From the NCBI RefSeq assembly GCF_025717675.1, contig NZ_JAJIRT010000001.1:992001-1056000 (forward strand): 64,000 nt of DNA. Direction: 5' to 3'. Numbering within the stretch: the stretch's first letter is position 1; each line of letters begins with the position of its first letter. Positions 27,540-36,120 of this stretch are shown here, piece after piece. The notes beneath the pieces were generated by a model. That model was not told where the DNA came from, searched no databases, and saw only the letters and a list, made by a program, of their open reading frames with translations. The stretch is from Paucibacter sp. DJ2R-2 (GTDB lineage: Bacteria > Pseudomonadota > Gammaproteobacteria > Burkholderiales > Burkholderiaceae_C). The translations under genes were made by a program, and so were the position numbers.

Positions 27540-28418
27540 ATGTCCAAAGCCCTCGACGATTTGTTGACCCAGCTGCCGCAATGGCTGGGCAAGTTCACGC
27601 AATGCCTGACCCACCCCAGCCAGGTGCTGAACGAACACCTGACCATGGCCACCGCGCCCCAGGGGGAAGGCAAGCCCGAGGCCAAGCCGGTGCCAGACGG
27701 GGTGAGCTTTCTCATCCTGTCCTTCGCAGTGGCGGCGGGCGTGAGCATCGCGTTTCCGGTGCCCAGCATGGCGCCGCTGGCGGCAGGCCAGGCCGAGGGC
27801 GCATTGACGCAAAGCGCGGCGGTGCTGCGCAATCTGTTCGTCTTCCTGGGCGCCGCCGCCCTGCTACATGGCGGCAGCAAGCTGTTGGGCAACCGGCAGG
27901 CCTTTGCCGGCTTCTTCGGCGCGGTGGCGCGCTTCGGCGGCGCCACGCTGGTGCTGCTGGCCCTGGCCGGCGCCTTGACCAATGTCGGCATGGCCGACCC
28001 GGTGGTGGCACGCAACTGGCAGCAACTGCGCCAGGTGGCCGAGCCGATGGGCCCGGGGGCCAAAGCCTTGCTGTGCATGGTCGACCCCAAGACCGGCCAA
28101 CTGCCAGCAGGGATGCCCGCCAACAGCATCCCGCTGCCCAAGCCCGAGGAATTGGCCCAAGCCCAGGCCCTGTTCCTCGACACCATGACCCGGCCGATGT
28201 TCCTGATCGCCGCCGGCCTGGAAACCGCCGGCCTGTTCGCCTTGAGCCTGTGGCTGGGCTGGGTGTGGTGGCGCTATCTGCGCGTCAGCGGCCTCAGCCA
28301 GGCCCGTGCCCTGGCCGCCAGCGCCGTCGGCAGCGCCGGGCTGGGCGGCGGCTACCTGCTGCTAACGCTGATCGACAGCGGTCAGATGAGCTCACAGCTG
28401 ATGCAGACCTGCACATGA
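27540..28418 (+). CDS. Multi-pass membrane protein of unknown function in the PEP-CTERM locus
   Basis: 292 residues with four hydrophobic segments, roughly 55-80, 95-115, 125-150 and 220-245, and a further one near 265-285. The N-terminal 50 residues are cytoplasmic-looking (LDDLLTQLPQWLGKFTQCLT). No catalytic motif is visible; in particular it lacks the Cys/Arg/His pattern of exosortases. The overall shape is similar to Yip1-type membrane proteins, but I do not place it in a family. It lies 27 bases after one PEP-CTERM gene and 37 bases before another, so an operon role in surface-protein handling is possible but unproven. Confidence 0.65.
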   Translation: MSKALDDLLTQLPQWLGKFTQCLTHPSQVLNEHLTMATAPQGEGKPEAKPVPDGVSFLILSFAVAAGVSIAFPVPSMAPLAAGQAEGALTQSAAVLRNLFVFLGAAALLHGGSKLLGNRQAFAGFFGAVARFGGATLVLLALAGALTNVGMADPVVARNWQQLRQVAEPMGPGAKALLCMVDPKTGQLPAGMPANSIPLPKPEELAQAQALFLDTMTRPMFLIAAGLETAGLFALSLWLGWVWWRYLRVSGLSQARALAASAVGSAGLGGGYLLLTLIDSGQMSSQLMQTCT

Positions 28419-28455
28419 ACACCCCCCCGACTCGAACACCCCTTTTGGAGACTCC

Positions 28456-31167
28456 ATGAAAGCGTTCACCCTCAAACACACCGCCCTTGCCTTGGCGCTC
28501 GCGCTGGCCAGCGCCCAGGGTGCTTGGGCCGGCACCAGCACAGTGGCGCTCACCGGCAGCGCCGCGCCTGGTACGGGCAACGGGGTGAGCTTCGCCAGCC
28601 TCAGCACGCCGCAGCTCAACGCCGCCGGCCAGGTGGCGTTCTTGGCCACGCTCAGCGGGGCTGGCGTCAGCGGCAGCAACGATGGCGGCATTTGGCGCGA
28701 CGGGACCCTGCTCGTGCGTAAGGGCAGCGCAGCCCCCGGCGCGGGCAGCGGGGTGAGCTTGTCCACCTTGAGTTCGATGCAGCTCAACGCAGCCGGCCAG
28801 GTCACGTACTCGGCTCTTCTCAGCGGCACGAACATCACGCCGGATAAGAACGACAGCAGCCTCTGGCTCGGCAGCAAGCTGATCGCCCAGACCGGCAGAG
28901 CGGCTCCCGGCACAGGCAGCGGCGTGAGCTTCGCTTTCCTGGGCGGCGGGATGCTTAACTCGGCGGGTCAAGTGGCCTACCGGGCTCAGCTCAGCGGCAC
29001 TGGCGTCAACACGAGCAATGATTTCGGCATATGGCGTGACAACAGCATGATCGTGCGCGAAGGCAGCGCAGCACCAGGCACAGGCAGCGGTGTGAACTTC
29101 GCCGTCGCGATCCTTTCAGATTTCAACGCGGCGGGTCAGGTGGCCTACCAGGCTAACCTCACTGGCAGCTCGCTGAACGATTCCAGCATCTGGCGAGACA
29201 GTGACTTGATCGCCCGCGAAGGCAACGCGGCCCCCGGCACCGTCGCCGGCGTGAGCTTTGGCAACCTAACGTCGACTCGGCTTAACGCGGCCGGCCAAGT
29301 GGCCTTCCGGGCTGGACTCACCGGCACAGGTGTGAACTCCTTCAACAATGACAGCATCTGGCGTGGCAGCAGCTTGATCGCTCGAACAGGAGACGCCGCC
29401 CCCGGCACGGGCACCGGAGTGAGCTTCGCGGAATTTGCCGGCATCAGCGACCCACTGAAATTGAATGCAGCGGGCCAAGTGGCATTCATGGCGACTCTGA
29501 GAGGCGATGGCGTTTCCGAGAGCAACGAGCGCGGCATTTGGCGCGACGACAAGCTGATCGCCCGCACAGGCGACGCTGCACCAGGCACCGCCACCTTCAA
29601 GTCCTTGTCGGCGCACCAGCTCAATGCCGGTGGCCAGGTGGCCTTCAGAGCCACCCTTGACGGGGTAGGCAGCACCGGCCATTACCTGGGAGACGGCCAG
29701 GAGATCATTCAGGTCGCTCGCACGGGCGACGCGCTCGCGGGCTCCACCATCAGCTCACTGGCACCCTTCGGCGTGAGCTTCAACGACAAAGCCCAACTCG
29801 CTTACCAGGCCACCCTGGCCGACGGGCGCAGCGGCGTGTTCTTGTTCACCCCCACGCTGCACTGGCGCAGCAGCACCGGCGGCAGCTGGGACGACGCCGC
29901 CAAATGGACACTGGGCCTGAACCCGGGCGATGTGTATGACGTGGCCCTTGATGCAGCCAACAGCCTGCGCATCACCGGCCCCACCGGCGCGGTGATGCTG
30001 AAGTCCCTGCAAGTCGGCACCGGCGCCGGCCTGGTGACGCTGCAGATGGCCGGCGGCTCCTTCGACGCGGCGGACCCCGTGGTGATCGGCCCGCGCGGCG
30101 TCCTGACCGGCACAGGCAGCTTCTCGCGCCTGGTGATCAACCAGGGCACGGTGCAGGCCGAGCGTCTGGTGATGAGCGAGAGCCTGAGCAACGCCGGCCT
30201 GCTGCGCGGCGTGGCCGGTGGCCCGCGCCAAGGCGCAGGCCTGGAGGCCGACCTGCTCAACCAAGCCAGCGGCCGCGTGCTGGTGCAGCCCGGCGAAACC
30301 CTGCAGCTGCGCGGCGCCAGCCACCGCAATCTGGGCGTGTTCGAGATCAACCAGGGCCGGCTGGAAATGGCGGGCAGCCTGCTCAACGGCAGCGGCGGCC
30401 TGATCGACCTGAACGGCGCCACCGCCCTGGCCAGCGGCGCCTGGAGCAATGCCGCCGGCGCGCGCATCCTTCTGGGCAACGCCCGGCTGACGGTCAGCGG
30501 CGGGCTCAGCAATTCAGGCCAGCTGCTGGTCACTTCGGGCGATAGCGATGTGTTCGGCGACCTGAGCAACGAGAAGGGCGGGCAGATCATCTTGTCGGGC
30601 CAGGGCAGCACCACCTTCTACGACGCCGTGGAGCTGCAGGCGAACAGCGAGCTGCGCACTTCGGCCGGCGCCACCGCCGTGTTCTTCGGCGCCGTGGCGC
30701 AGCGCAGCGGCGCCTTGCTCAGCGGCACAGGGCACAAATACTTCGAAGGCGGCTTCAGCGTCGGCAACTCACCCGGCCTGGGCGAGGACGGCGGCGATGT
30801 CAGCTTTGGCGCCGCCAACGTCTATCTCGCCGAGATCGGTGGCACCGAGCTGGGAAGCAGTTATGACCACTACCGCGTGGCCGGCACGCTGACCCTGGGC
30901 GGCACGCTCAAGCTCGCCTCCTTCGCCGGCTTCAGCGGCCAGGCGGGGCAGAGCTTCGACCTGTTCGACTGGGGCAGCTTGCAGGGCCAGTTCAGCAATA
31001 TCGACAGCAGCGGCCTGCTGCTGGCCGAAGGCACGCAGCTCGATTTGTCGCGCCTCTACCTCGACGGCGTGATCGGCGTGACGGCCGTGCCCGAGCCCTC
31101 GCAATGGGCTTTGATGCTGCTGGGCGGCGTGAGCTTGCTGTCCTGGCGCCGGCGCCCGTTGCGCTGA
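28456..31167 (+). CDS. PEP-CTERM protein with NxxGxxAF tandem repeats
   Basis: 903 residues with a clear signal peptide (LALALALASAQGAWA) and GGAG at 28447-28450 before the ATG. Residues about 28-455 hold eight copies of a repeat of roughly 50-60 residues centred on LNAAGQVAF (variants VTY, VAY, LNAGGQVAF), each with GIWRD or SIWRD and ending in a G(S/D)AAPGTG segment. This is the pattern of the choice-of-anchor NxxGxxAF family. From about 468 the protein switches to the W...GGSWDDAAKW motif and Gly/Asn-rich beta repeats like those of the giant protein, then ends TAVPEPSQWALMLLGGVSLL plus Arg residues, a PEP-CTERM signal. It is probably secreted and anchored or released by exosortase. Function unknown. 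Confidence 0.85.
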   Translation: MKAFTLKHTALALALALASAQGAWAGTSTVALTGSAAPGTGNGVSFASLSTPQLNAAGQVAFLATLSGAGVSGSNDGGIWRDGTLLVRKGSAAPGAGSGVSLSTLSSMQLNAAGQVTYSALLSGTNITPDKNDSSLWLGSKLIAQTGRAAPGTGSGVSFAFLGGGMLNSAGQVAYRAQLSGTGVNTSNDFGIWRDNSMIVREGSAAPGTGSGVNFAVAILSDFNAAGQVAYQANLTGSSLNDSSIWRDSDLIAREGNAAPGTVAGVSFGNLTSTRLNAAGQVAFRAGLTGTGVNSFNNDSIWRGSSLIARTGDAAPGTGTGVSFAEFAGISDPLKLNAAGQVAFMATLRGDGVSESNERGIWRDDKLIARTGDAAPGTATFKSLSAHQLNAGGQVAFRATLDGVGSTGHYLGDGQEIIQVARTGDALAGSTISSLAPFGVSFNDKAQLAYQATLADGRSGVFLFTPTLHWRSSTGGSWDDAAKWTLGLNPGDVYDVALDAANSLRITGPTGAVMLKSLQVGTGAGLVTLQMAGGSFDAADPVVIGPRGVLTGTGSFSRLVINQGTVQAERLVMSESLSNAGLLRGVAGGPRQGAGLEADLLNQASGRVLVQPGETLQLRGASHRNLGVFEINQGRLEMAGSLLNGSGGLIDLNGATALASGAWSNAAGARILLGNARLTVSGGLSNSGQLLVTSGDSDVFGDLSNEKGGQIILSGQGSTTFYDAVELQANSELRTSAGATAVFFGAVAQRSGALLSGTGHKYFEGGFSVGNSPGLGEDGGDVSFGAANVYLAEIGGTELGSSYDHYRVAGTLTLGGTLKLASFAGFSGQAGQSFDLFDWGSLQGQFSNIDSSGLLLAEGTQLDLSRLYLDGVIGVTAVPEPSQWALMLLGGVSLLSWRRRPLR

Positions 31168-31212
31168 GCCAAGCCGCCGCCAGCCAAGCGGCCGACTTGG
31201 CGGTGAACGATG

Positions 31213-32916
31213 TCAGTCGAGCACGACTTCCGTGCGCACCGTGCCCGCCCGATCGGCGCTGGCGGTAAGCGCCAGCCGCGTGCCCTTGGGCGCGCGCACC
31301 ACCCACTCGCCGATGGCGCGGTCGGCGGTCAGCTCGCGGCTGGCCAGGAAGGCGAGCTGCGAGCTCTTGGGCGCATGGCCTTCCAGCTGCGGGCCTTCCA
31401 TGCGCTCCTTGCCACTGACCAGGCTGACCGTGGCATCGCCGGGCGGCAGGTGGATCTCGAACATCACGCCGCGCACCACTTTGCGCTCCAAGGCGCGTTG
31501 GGTCACATAAGCCGGCAGATAGCCGCTGTTGGCTACTGCCAGGCGGATGCGCCAGCTGTCGGGGCCGAGCGCGCGCACTTCGGTGCGCAGCAGCTCCAGC
31601 TTGGGCAGGCTGAGCGCGATCTGGTTCATCCAGGCCGGGAAGCGCGCGGCCTCGCGCTCGCGCAGGGCGGGCGGCGGGTTGCGCCAGTAGTTCATCTTGT
31701 CCCAGCCGCCGATCTCGACCTGGCCCAGCTGCGGGTGCAGAAAGGGCTTCCAGTCCACATGGGCCAGGCCACCGCATTGCTCGTCGCTCCATTTGAGCAG
31801 TTTGAGGTCGTCCTCCACGGGGTGGTCGCGGTACCAGTCGATCCACTTGTAGCCCTCAATGCCGGCTTCCTTGTTGGGCGACCAGAGCTCAACCACCCAG
31901 AACAAGGCGCCCAGGTGTTCGTAGACCCAGTCCTGCGTGCCGGTGATGACATCCTTGGGGTGGTACTTGAAGTCGTGCCAGATGCTGACGGCGGGGTAGC
32001 CGCTGAGCTTTTCGCCCAGAGCCGAGAAGCGTTTGTAGCTCCACAGGTCCTCGGGGATCATGTCCTCGTCGCTCTGCGAACCCATGGGCCGCAGGATCAC
32101 GCCGCTGTGGGTGTGGAAGCTGATGGCCGCGCCGATGTTCGGGTGGCTGCTGATGAACTCCACCATGGCCCGCACCTCGGGTTCGCTGGTCGGGAAGGGG
32201 CCGGCGCCCAGCTGCTTGTACTCCTGCCGCCATTCGCTGGGGAAGTTGCGGTTCAGGTCCAGGCCTTCGCGGTCCTTGTTGACGGTGACGGTCAGGCCGT
32301 CGTGGTTCTTGATGAAACCCTCGGGGATCAGGCGGTAGTAGTCGCCGCCGAACTCGCCGGGCTCGCGCGCCACCATCAGGCGCGGCTCGGTCGGGTGTTT
32401 TTTGTAGGTGCCATGCGGGTCGGGCACGCGCATGCTGAGGATGCGGCCGTCGCCGTCCACGTCTTCGGGCGTCAGGCCGTCGACCGGGTGCTCGTCATAG
32501 GGATAGGGCCGGGTGCTGGAGCGGATGTGGCGGGGCCGGTCGGCCAGGGCCAGCTCGGCGCCGTCGGGATTCAGGCGCGGCACCATATAGATGACCCGGC
32601 TGTCGAGCAGGTAGGTGATCTGCGGGTCAACCGCAAAACCGCTGAGCAGCTGGTGCAGGTAGTACAGGCAGGTGGTCGAGGCGGTCAGCTCGGCGGCGTG
32701 GATGTTGCCGTCCAGCCAGAAGGCGGGCTTGTCGATGTCGGCGCCGCTGGCGGTGTTGGTCAGCACCAGCACCCAGATGTCGCGGCCTTCATGGCTGCGG
32801 CCGATGGAGCGCACCGAGACCAGATTGGGCCGCGCTTCGGCGTAGGCGAACAGCAGCTCGGTGAGGGCGTCGTAGCGGTAGAACTGGTCGAATCGGGGGG
32901 TGGGCAAGGCGGCCAT
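31213..32916 (-). CDS. M14-family zinc carboxypeptidase
   Basis: 567 residues. The N-terminal catalytic domain has the zinc motif GNIHAAE (His73, Glu76), a further His in SFHTHSGV, substrate-binding LDLNRNFPSEW, and a late Glu in FWVVELWSPNKE that fits the general-base position. The region MVPRLNPDGAELAL is also typical. The C-terminal 150 residues form an all-beta accessory domain (RIRLAVANSGYLPAYVT, VMFEIHLPPGDATVSLV). No signal peptide is visible, so it is probably cytoplasmic. It would remove C-terminal residues from peptides. It is convergent with the PEP-CTERM gene, with 45 bases between the stops. Confidence 0.88.
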   Translation of the reverse strand: MAALPTPRFDQFYRYDALTELLFAYAEARPNLVSVRSIGRSHEGRDIWVLVLTNTASGADIDKPAFWLDGNIHAAELTASTTCLYYLHQLLSGFAVDPQITYLLDSRVIYMVPRLNPDGAELALADRPRHIRSSTRPYPYDEHPVDGLTPEDVDGDGRILSMRVPDPHGTYKKHPTEPRLMVAREPGEFGGDYYRLIPEGFIKNHDGLTVTVNKDREGLDLNRNFPSEWRQEYKQLGAGPFPTSEPEVRAMVEFISSHPNIGAAISFHTHSGVILRPMGSQSDEDMIPEDLWSYKRFSALGEKLSGYPAVSIWHDFKYHPKDVITGTQDWVYEHLGALFWVVELWSPNKEAGIEGYKWIDWYRDHPVEDDLKLLKWSDEQCGGLAHVDWKPFLHPQLGQVEIGGWDKMNYWRNPPPALREREAARFPAWMNQIALSLPKLELLRTEVRALGPDSWRIRLAVANSGYLPAYVTQRALERKVVRGVMFEIHLPPGDATVSLVSGKERMEGPQLEGHAPKSSQLAFLASRELTADRAIGEWVVRAPKGTRLALTASADRAGTVRTEVVLD

Positions 32917-33016
32917 GGCTGATCGTGGGTGTGCGGGTGCGGCTCATTGTGCCGAAAGCGCGCGACCCATGCCCCCAGGGCTGACCCTGCCACAGCATTC
33001 CGCTTCGCCCGGTGCC

Positions 33017-33790
33017 TCACTGCCCCTTGAACAAACCCTGAAACTGGCGCGACACCGGCAGCTTTTCCTCGCGGCCCTTGAGCGTGATGTGCATGGAGTT
33101 TTCATCCACGCGCACGGCGCTGGCGATGTGGCGGCTGTTGACCAGCACGCTGCGGTGCACCTGCCAGAACAGTTCCGTGTCCAAGGTGGTCAGCAGTTCC
33201 TTGAGCGGGGTGCGGATCAAGGCCTCGCCGCCGTCGAAGACGACCCGGGTGTAGCGGTTGTCGCTCTCGAAATAGACCACGTCCTCGGGCGCGATCAGCT
33301 TGATCTCGCGGCCCAGCGAGGCCTGGATGGGCTTGGGCTTGGGTGCCGCTACGGCCGGCAGCAGCTGCCGGAGCAAGGCGTTCAGGTCAGGGCCGCTGCC
33401 ACCCTCTTTCTGCAGCCGGGTCTTGAGCCGCTCAATCGCCTGGCCCAGGCGGGTGTCGTCCACCGGCTTCATCACATAGTCGACCGCGCCGGCATCAAAA
33501 GCCGACAGCGCATGGTCGCCAAAGGCGGTGACGAAGACCACCTGCGGCGGGCTGGCGGTGGCGGCCATGCGGCGGGCCACTTCGATGCCGGTCAGGCCCG
33601 GCATGCGGATGTCCAGAAAGCAGACTTGCGGCTCATGGGCCAGGAAATCATCCCAGGCATCGACGCCATGCTCGCTGGCGGCGACGATCTGCAGCTCGGG
33701 CCAGAGCCGCTGCAGGGCGGCGCGCAGCTGCTCGCGCGGGCCTTCTTCGTCGTCAGCGATCAGGGCGGTGATGGGCTTGAGGGTGTTCAT
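33017..33790 (-). CDS. LytTR-family response regulator
   Basis: 257 residues. The receiver domain has Asp-Asp near residues 13-15, acceptor Asp60 in VCFLDIRMPGLTG, and Lys in YVMKPVDD. The C-terminal LytTR DNA-binding domain (about 155-255) shows LIAPEDVVYFESDNRYTRVV, TPLKELLTTLD and FWQVHRSVLVNSRHI. The start at 33790 is chosen over 33796 because AAGGA (33801 to 33797 on this strand) is six bases from it and would abut the other. It is the last gene of a four-gene minus-strand operon with three LytS-like kinases. LytTR regulators bind direct repeats in promoters and often control exopolysaccharide or surface functions. Confidence 0.92.
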   Translation of the reverse strand: MNTLKPITALIADDEEGPREQLRAALQRLWPELQIVAASEHGVDAWDDFLAHEPQVCFLDIRMPGLTGIEVARRMAATASPPQVVFVTAFGDHALSAFDAGAVDYVMKPVDDTRLGQAIERLKTRLQKEGGSGPDLNALLRQLLPAVAAPKPKPIQASLGREIKLIAPEDVVYFESDNRYTRVVFDGGEALIRTPLKELLTTLDTELFWQVHRSVLVNSRHIASAVRVDENSMHITLKGREEKLPVSRQFQGLFKGQ

Positions 33791-33826
33791 GGGCATTCCT
33801 TGCTCGGCAATGTATCTTTGAGATTC

Positions 33827-34981
33827 TCAGGACTTGGCGGCCTGCACCCAGACCTGGGCGCGGCAGCCGCCCTCCAGACGGTGGCTCAGACTCAAACTGG
33901 CCGCAGGTCCGAAGGCCTGGAACAGGCGCAAGCGGGTGTTCTGCAAGCCCAGGCTGGCCTCAGCGTCGCGCAGCATGGCGAAGGGTTCCAGGGGCGGCAG
34001 CTGCAGCAGGGCCTCGCTCGGGCCGGAGCCATCATCGAGCACCTCGACGCAGAGGCTGCCATCGTCTTGCATGCGCGCCAGGAGCTGCACCTCGCCACCG
34101 CTGAGCTGGGGCTGCACGCCATGCTCCACGGCATTCTCCACCAGGGTCAGCAGCACGCCGGGCGGCAGCTGGGCGGCGGCCGCATCAGGCGCGATGTCGA
34201 GCACAAAGCGCAGACGCCCCCCCAGGCGGGCCTGCATCACCTCCAGGTAGCGGCGCACGGCCTCAGCCTCTTCGCCAACCGCCAGCAGGGGCCGATCAAA
34301 CAAGGGCAAGGTGGCGCGCAAGTAGGACGTTAGCGATTGCAGCAAAGGCGCGGCGCGATCGTCCTTGACGGCCACCCAATGCTGCAGCGAAGCCAGGGAA
34401 TTGAACAGAAAGTGCGGCTGGATCTGGGCGCTGCTGAGACGCTGGGCCAGCTCCAACTTTTGCTCGCGCAGGGCTTCGTCGTGCAGCCAGTCGGCCATGA
34501 ACTCGTTGCGCCACATGGCCACGGCCCAGGTGGCCATCGAGTAGAAAAAACCGATGGCGCAGCCGCGGATCAGCAGCTCATGGTTCCAGGGGTCTTGCAT
34601 CCACTGCTGAGGCTTGGAGGCCATCATGAAGCCGAACACCGCGCCAAGCGGGAAGGCGCTGAAGCCATAAGCCCGGTACAGGCGCTTCTGAGTCGGGTGA
34701 CGCCAGAGATCGGCGCCAATCCACAACGTCAGCAAGCCCACCAGCAGCGCCGAGGCGAACACCAGGCGCGCGGTGGCCTGAGGCAGCTCCAGCGACGCGA
34801 TCCAGGCGAGGGCCAACACATTGACCACGGCCGCCACTTTGATGGTGGGCGAGATACCGGGCAGACGGTCCAGGCGCTGCCATTGCTCGGGCGTGAAGCT
34901 GTGACGCGGGCCCATCAGAAAGACCAGGCGCCAATCCACTTCGCGGAAGAAGCCGCGCAGCTTCGCAAACGAGTTTTTCAT
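33827..34981 (-). CDS. LytS/YehU-type sensor histidine kinase (third of three)
   Basis: 384 residues. The N-terminal half has about four transmembrane helices (roughly 44-65, 68-90, 102-121 and 138-157). The His-kinase region starts with AQIQPHFLFNSLASLQ (His190). The ATPase domain has LVENAVEHG (Asn283) and the glycine-rich LDDGSGPS...SLGLQNTRLRL. The start ATG at 34981 overlaps the previous kinase stop (34978-34980), so it is translationally coupled. The regulator gene follows 36 bases later. Confidence 0.9.
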   Translation of the reverse strand: MKNSFAKLRGFFREVDWRLVFLMGPRHSFTPEQWQRLDRLPGISPTIKVAAVVNVLALAWIASLELPQATARLVFASALLVGLLTLWIGADLWRHPTQKRLYRAYGFSAFPLGAVFGFMMASKPQQWMQDPWNHELLIRGCAIGFFYSMATWAVAMWRNEFMADWLHDEALREQKLELAQRLSSAQIQPHFLFNSLASLQHWVAVKDDRAAPLLQSLTSYLRATLPLFDRPLLAVGEEAEAVRRYLEVMQARLGGRLRFVLDIAPDAAAAQLPPGVLLTLVENAVEHGVQPQLSGGEVQLLARMQDDGSLCVEVLDDGSGPSEALLQLPPLEPFAMLRDAEASLGLQNTRLRLFQAFGPAASLSLSHRLEGGCRAQVWVQAAKS

Positions 34982-36120
34982 GATGGCGCACCCGTTTCCA
35001 AGGACCAGGGCAGCAGCAACTCCGCCACGCAGCCGCCCTGCTCGCCGTTGTGCAAGCTCAGCCGGGCAGCCTCGCCGTAGGTCTGCGCCAAGCGCAGGCG
35101 GGAATTGCTCAGGCCAACTCCGCGGCCGGCGCCGGCGGGTGGCAGCGGCTCGGAGAGGCCCGGGCCGTCATCGATGACTTGCAGGCGCAAGACCTGGCCC
35201 TCTCCGGCCTCGGCATCGCCCTCGCGCCGCGCTTCGATGCGCAGCAGTGCCGCGCCCAGCTTGGGCACCACGCCATGCTCGATGGCGTTCTCGACCAGGG
35301 TCAGCAGCAGGGCTGGCGGCAGCTGGAAAGCGCGCAGCGCCTCGGGCACCTCGATCTCCACCTGCAGGCGTGCACCCAGCCGCGCCTGCATCACCGCCAG
35401 GTACTGGCGCACCGCCTCCAGCTCCTCGCCCAGGCTGAGCTGGCGGCGATTGAACAGCGGCAGGGTGGCGCGCAAATAAGCAGTTAGCGCATCCAGCAAA
35501 GGTGCGGCGCGGGCATCGCCCTGGTGCACCCAGTGCTGCAGCGAAGCCAGCGAGTTGAAAAGAAAGTGGGGCTGAATCTGGGCTTGCGCCAGCTGGGCCT
35601 GGGCGGCCAGCGCCAGCTCGCGCTCGGCCAGTTCGCGTTGGCGGGCGCTGATCTGGTGGCGGCGGTACATGGACAGAAAGCTGATGCCACCCAGCACCAT
35701 CAAGCCCAGACCGAGAAACATCAGGCGCAGCCATTCGCTTTCGCCGCCCTCGGTGCCATGCTTGATCAGCAGCGCGAACAGCACCATGGCGATGGCGCAG
35801 CCCAGGGAGCTGCGGACGATGCGCTCGGAGCTGGGCCGCGCCCAGACCCAGCGCGCCAACCAGGCAAAGCCCGCGGCCGATGAGCCCAGCATCAGCAGCA
35901 ACAGGCCGCGCGCGGACGCGCTCTGCACCGGCCAGATCGACATCAAGGTCAGCAAGGTTGAGGTGAAACCCAGAGGCCACCACAGGGCCAGTCCACCCAG
36001 GGGCTGCAGGCCCAGCCGACGCATGCTGGCCTCGTCGGGCAGGCGATCGCTGGCGCTGTCGCAAGGCATCAGGCGGCGCCGCGTGGCGCGCCAGAGCGAG
36101 GCCACGGCGGCCAGTCTCAT
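34978..36120 (-). CDS. LytS/YehU-type sensor histidine kinase (second of three)
   Basis: 380 residues with the start at 36120, which overlaps the upstream kinase stop as ATGA; the longer open frame reaching 36462 lies inside that upstream gene and is rejected. About four transmembrane helices (roughly 48-66, 70-90, 103-120 and 132-152) are followed by AQIQPHFLFNSLASLQ (His185), LVENAIEHG and GVGLSNSRLRL. The sequence is clearly paralogous to both neighbours but well diverged, above all in the membrane region. Confidence 0.9.
   Translation of the reverse strand: MRLAAVASLWRATRRRLMPCDSASDRLPDEASMRRLGLQPLGGLALWWPLGFTSTLLTLMSIWPVQSASARGLLLLMLGSSAAGFAWLARWVWARPSSERIVRSSLGCAIAMVLFALLIKHGTEGGESEWLRLMFLGLGLMVLGGISFLSMYRRHQISARQRELAERELALAAQAQLAQAQIQPHFLFNSLASLQHWVHQGDARAAPLLDALTAYLRATLPLFNRRQLSLGEELEAVRQYLAVMQARLGARLQVEIEVPEALRAFQLPPALLLTLVENAIEHGVVPKLGAALLRIEARREGDAEAGEGQVLRLQVIDDGPGLSEPLPPAGAGRGVGLSNSRLRLAQTYGEAARLSLHNGEQGGCVAELLLPWSLETGAPS

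Noticed and set aside
27540-28418. Exosortase
   Set aside because: The membrane protein has no conserved Cys, Arg and His arrangement of exosortases and has too few helices.
31168-31212. Terminator between the PEP-CTERM and carboxypeptidase genes
   Set aside because: GCCAAG/CTTGGC can pair (31183-31201), but the stem is only six bases and no T-run follows on either strand.
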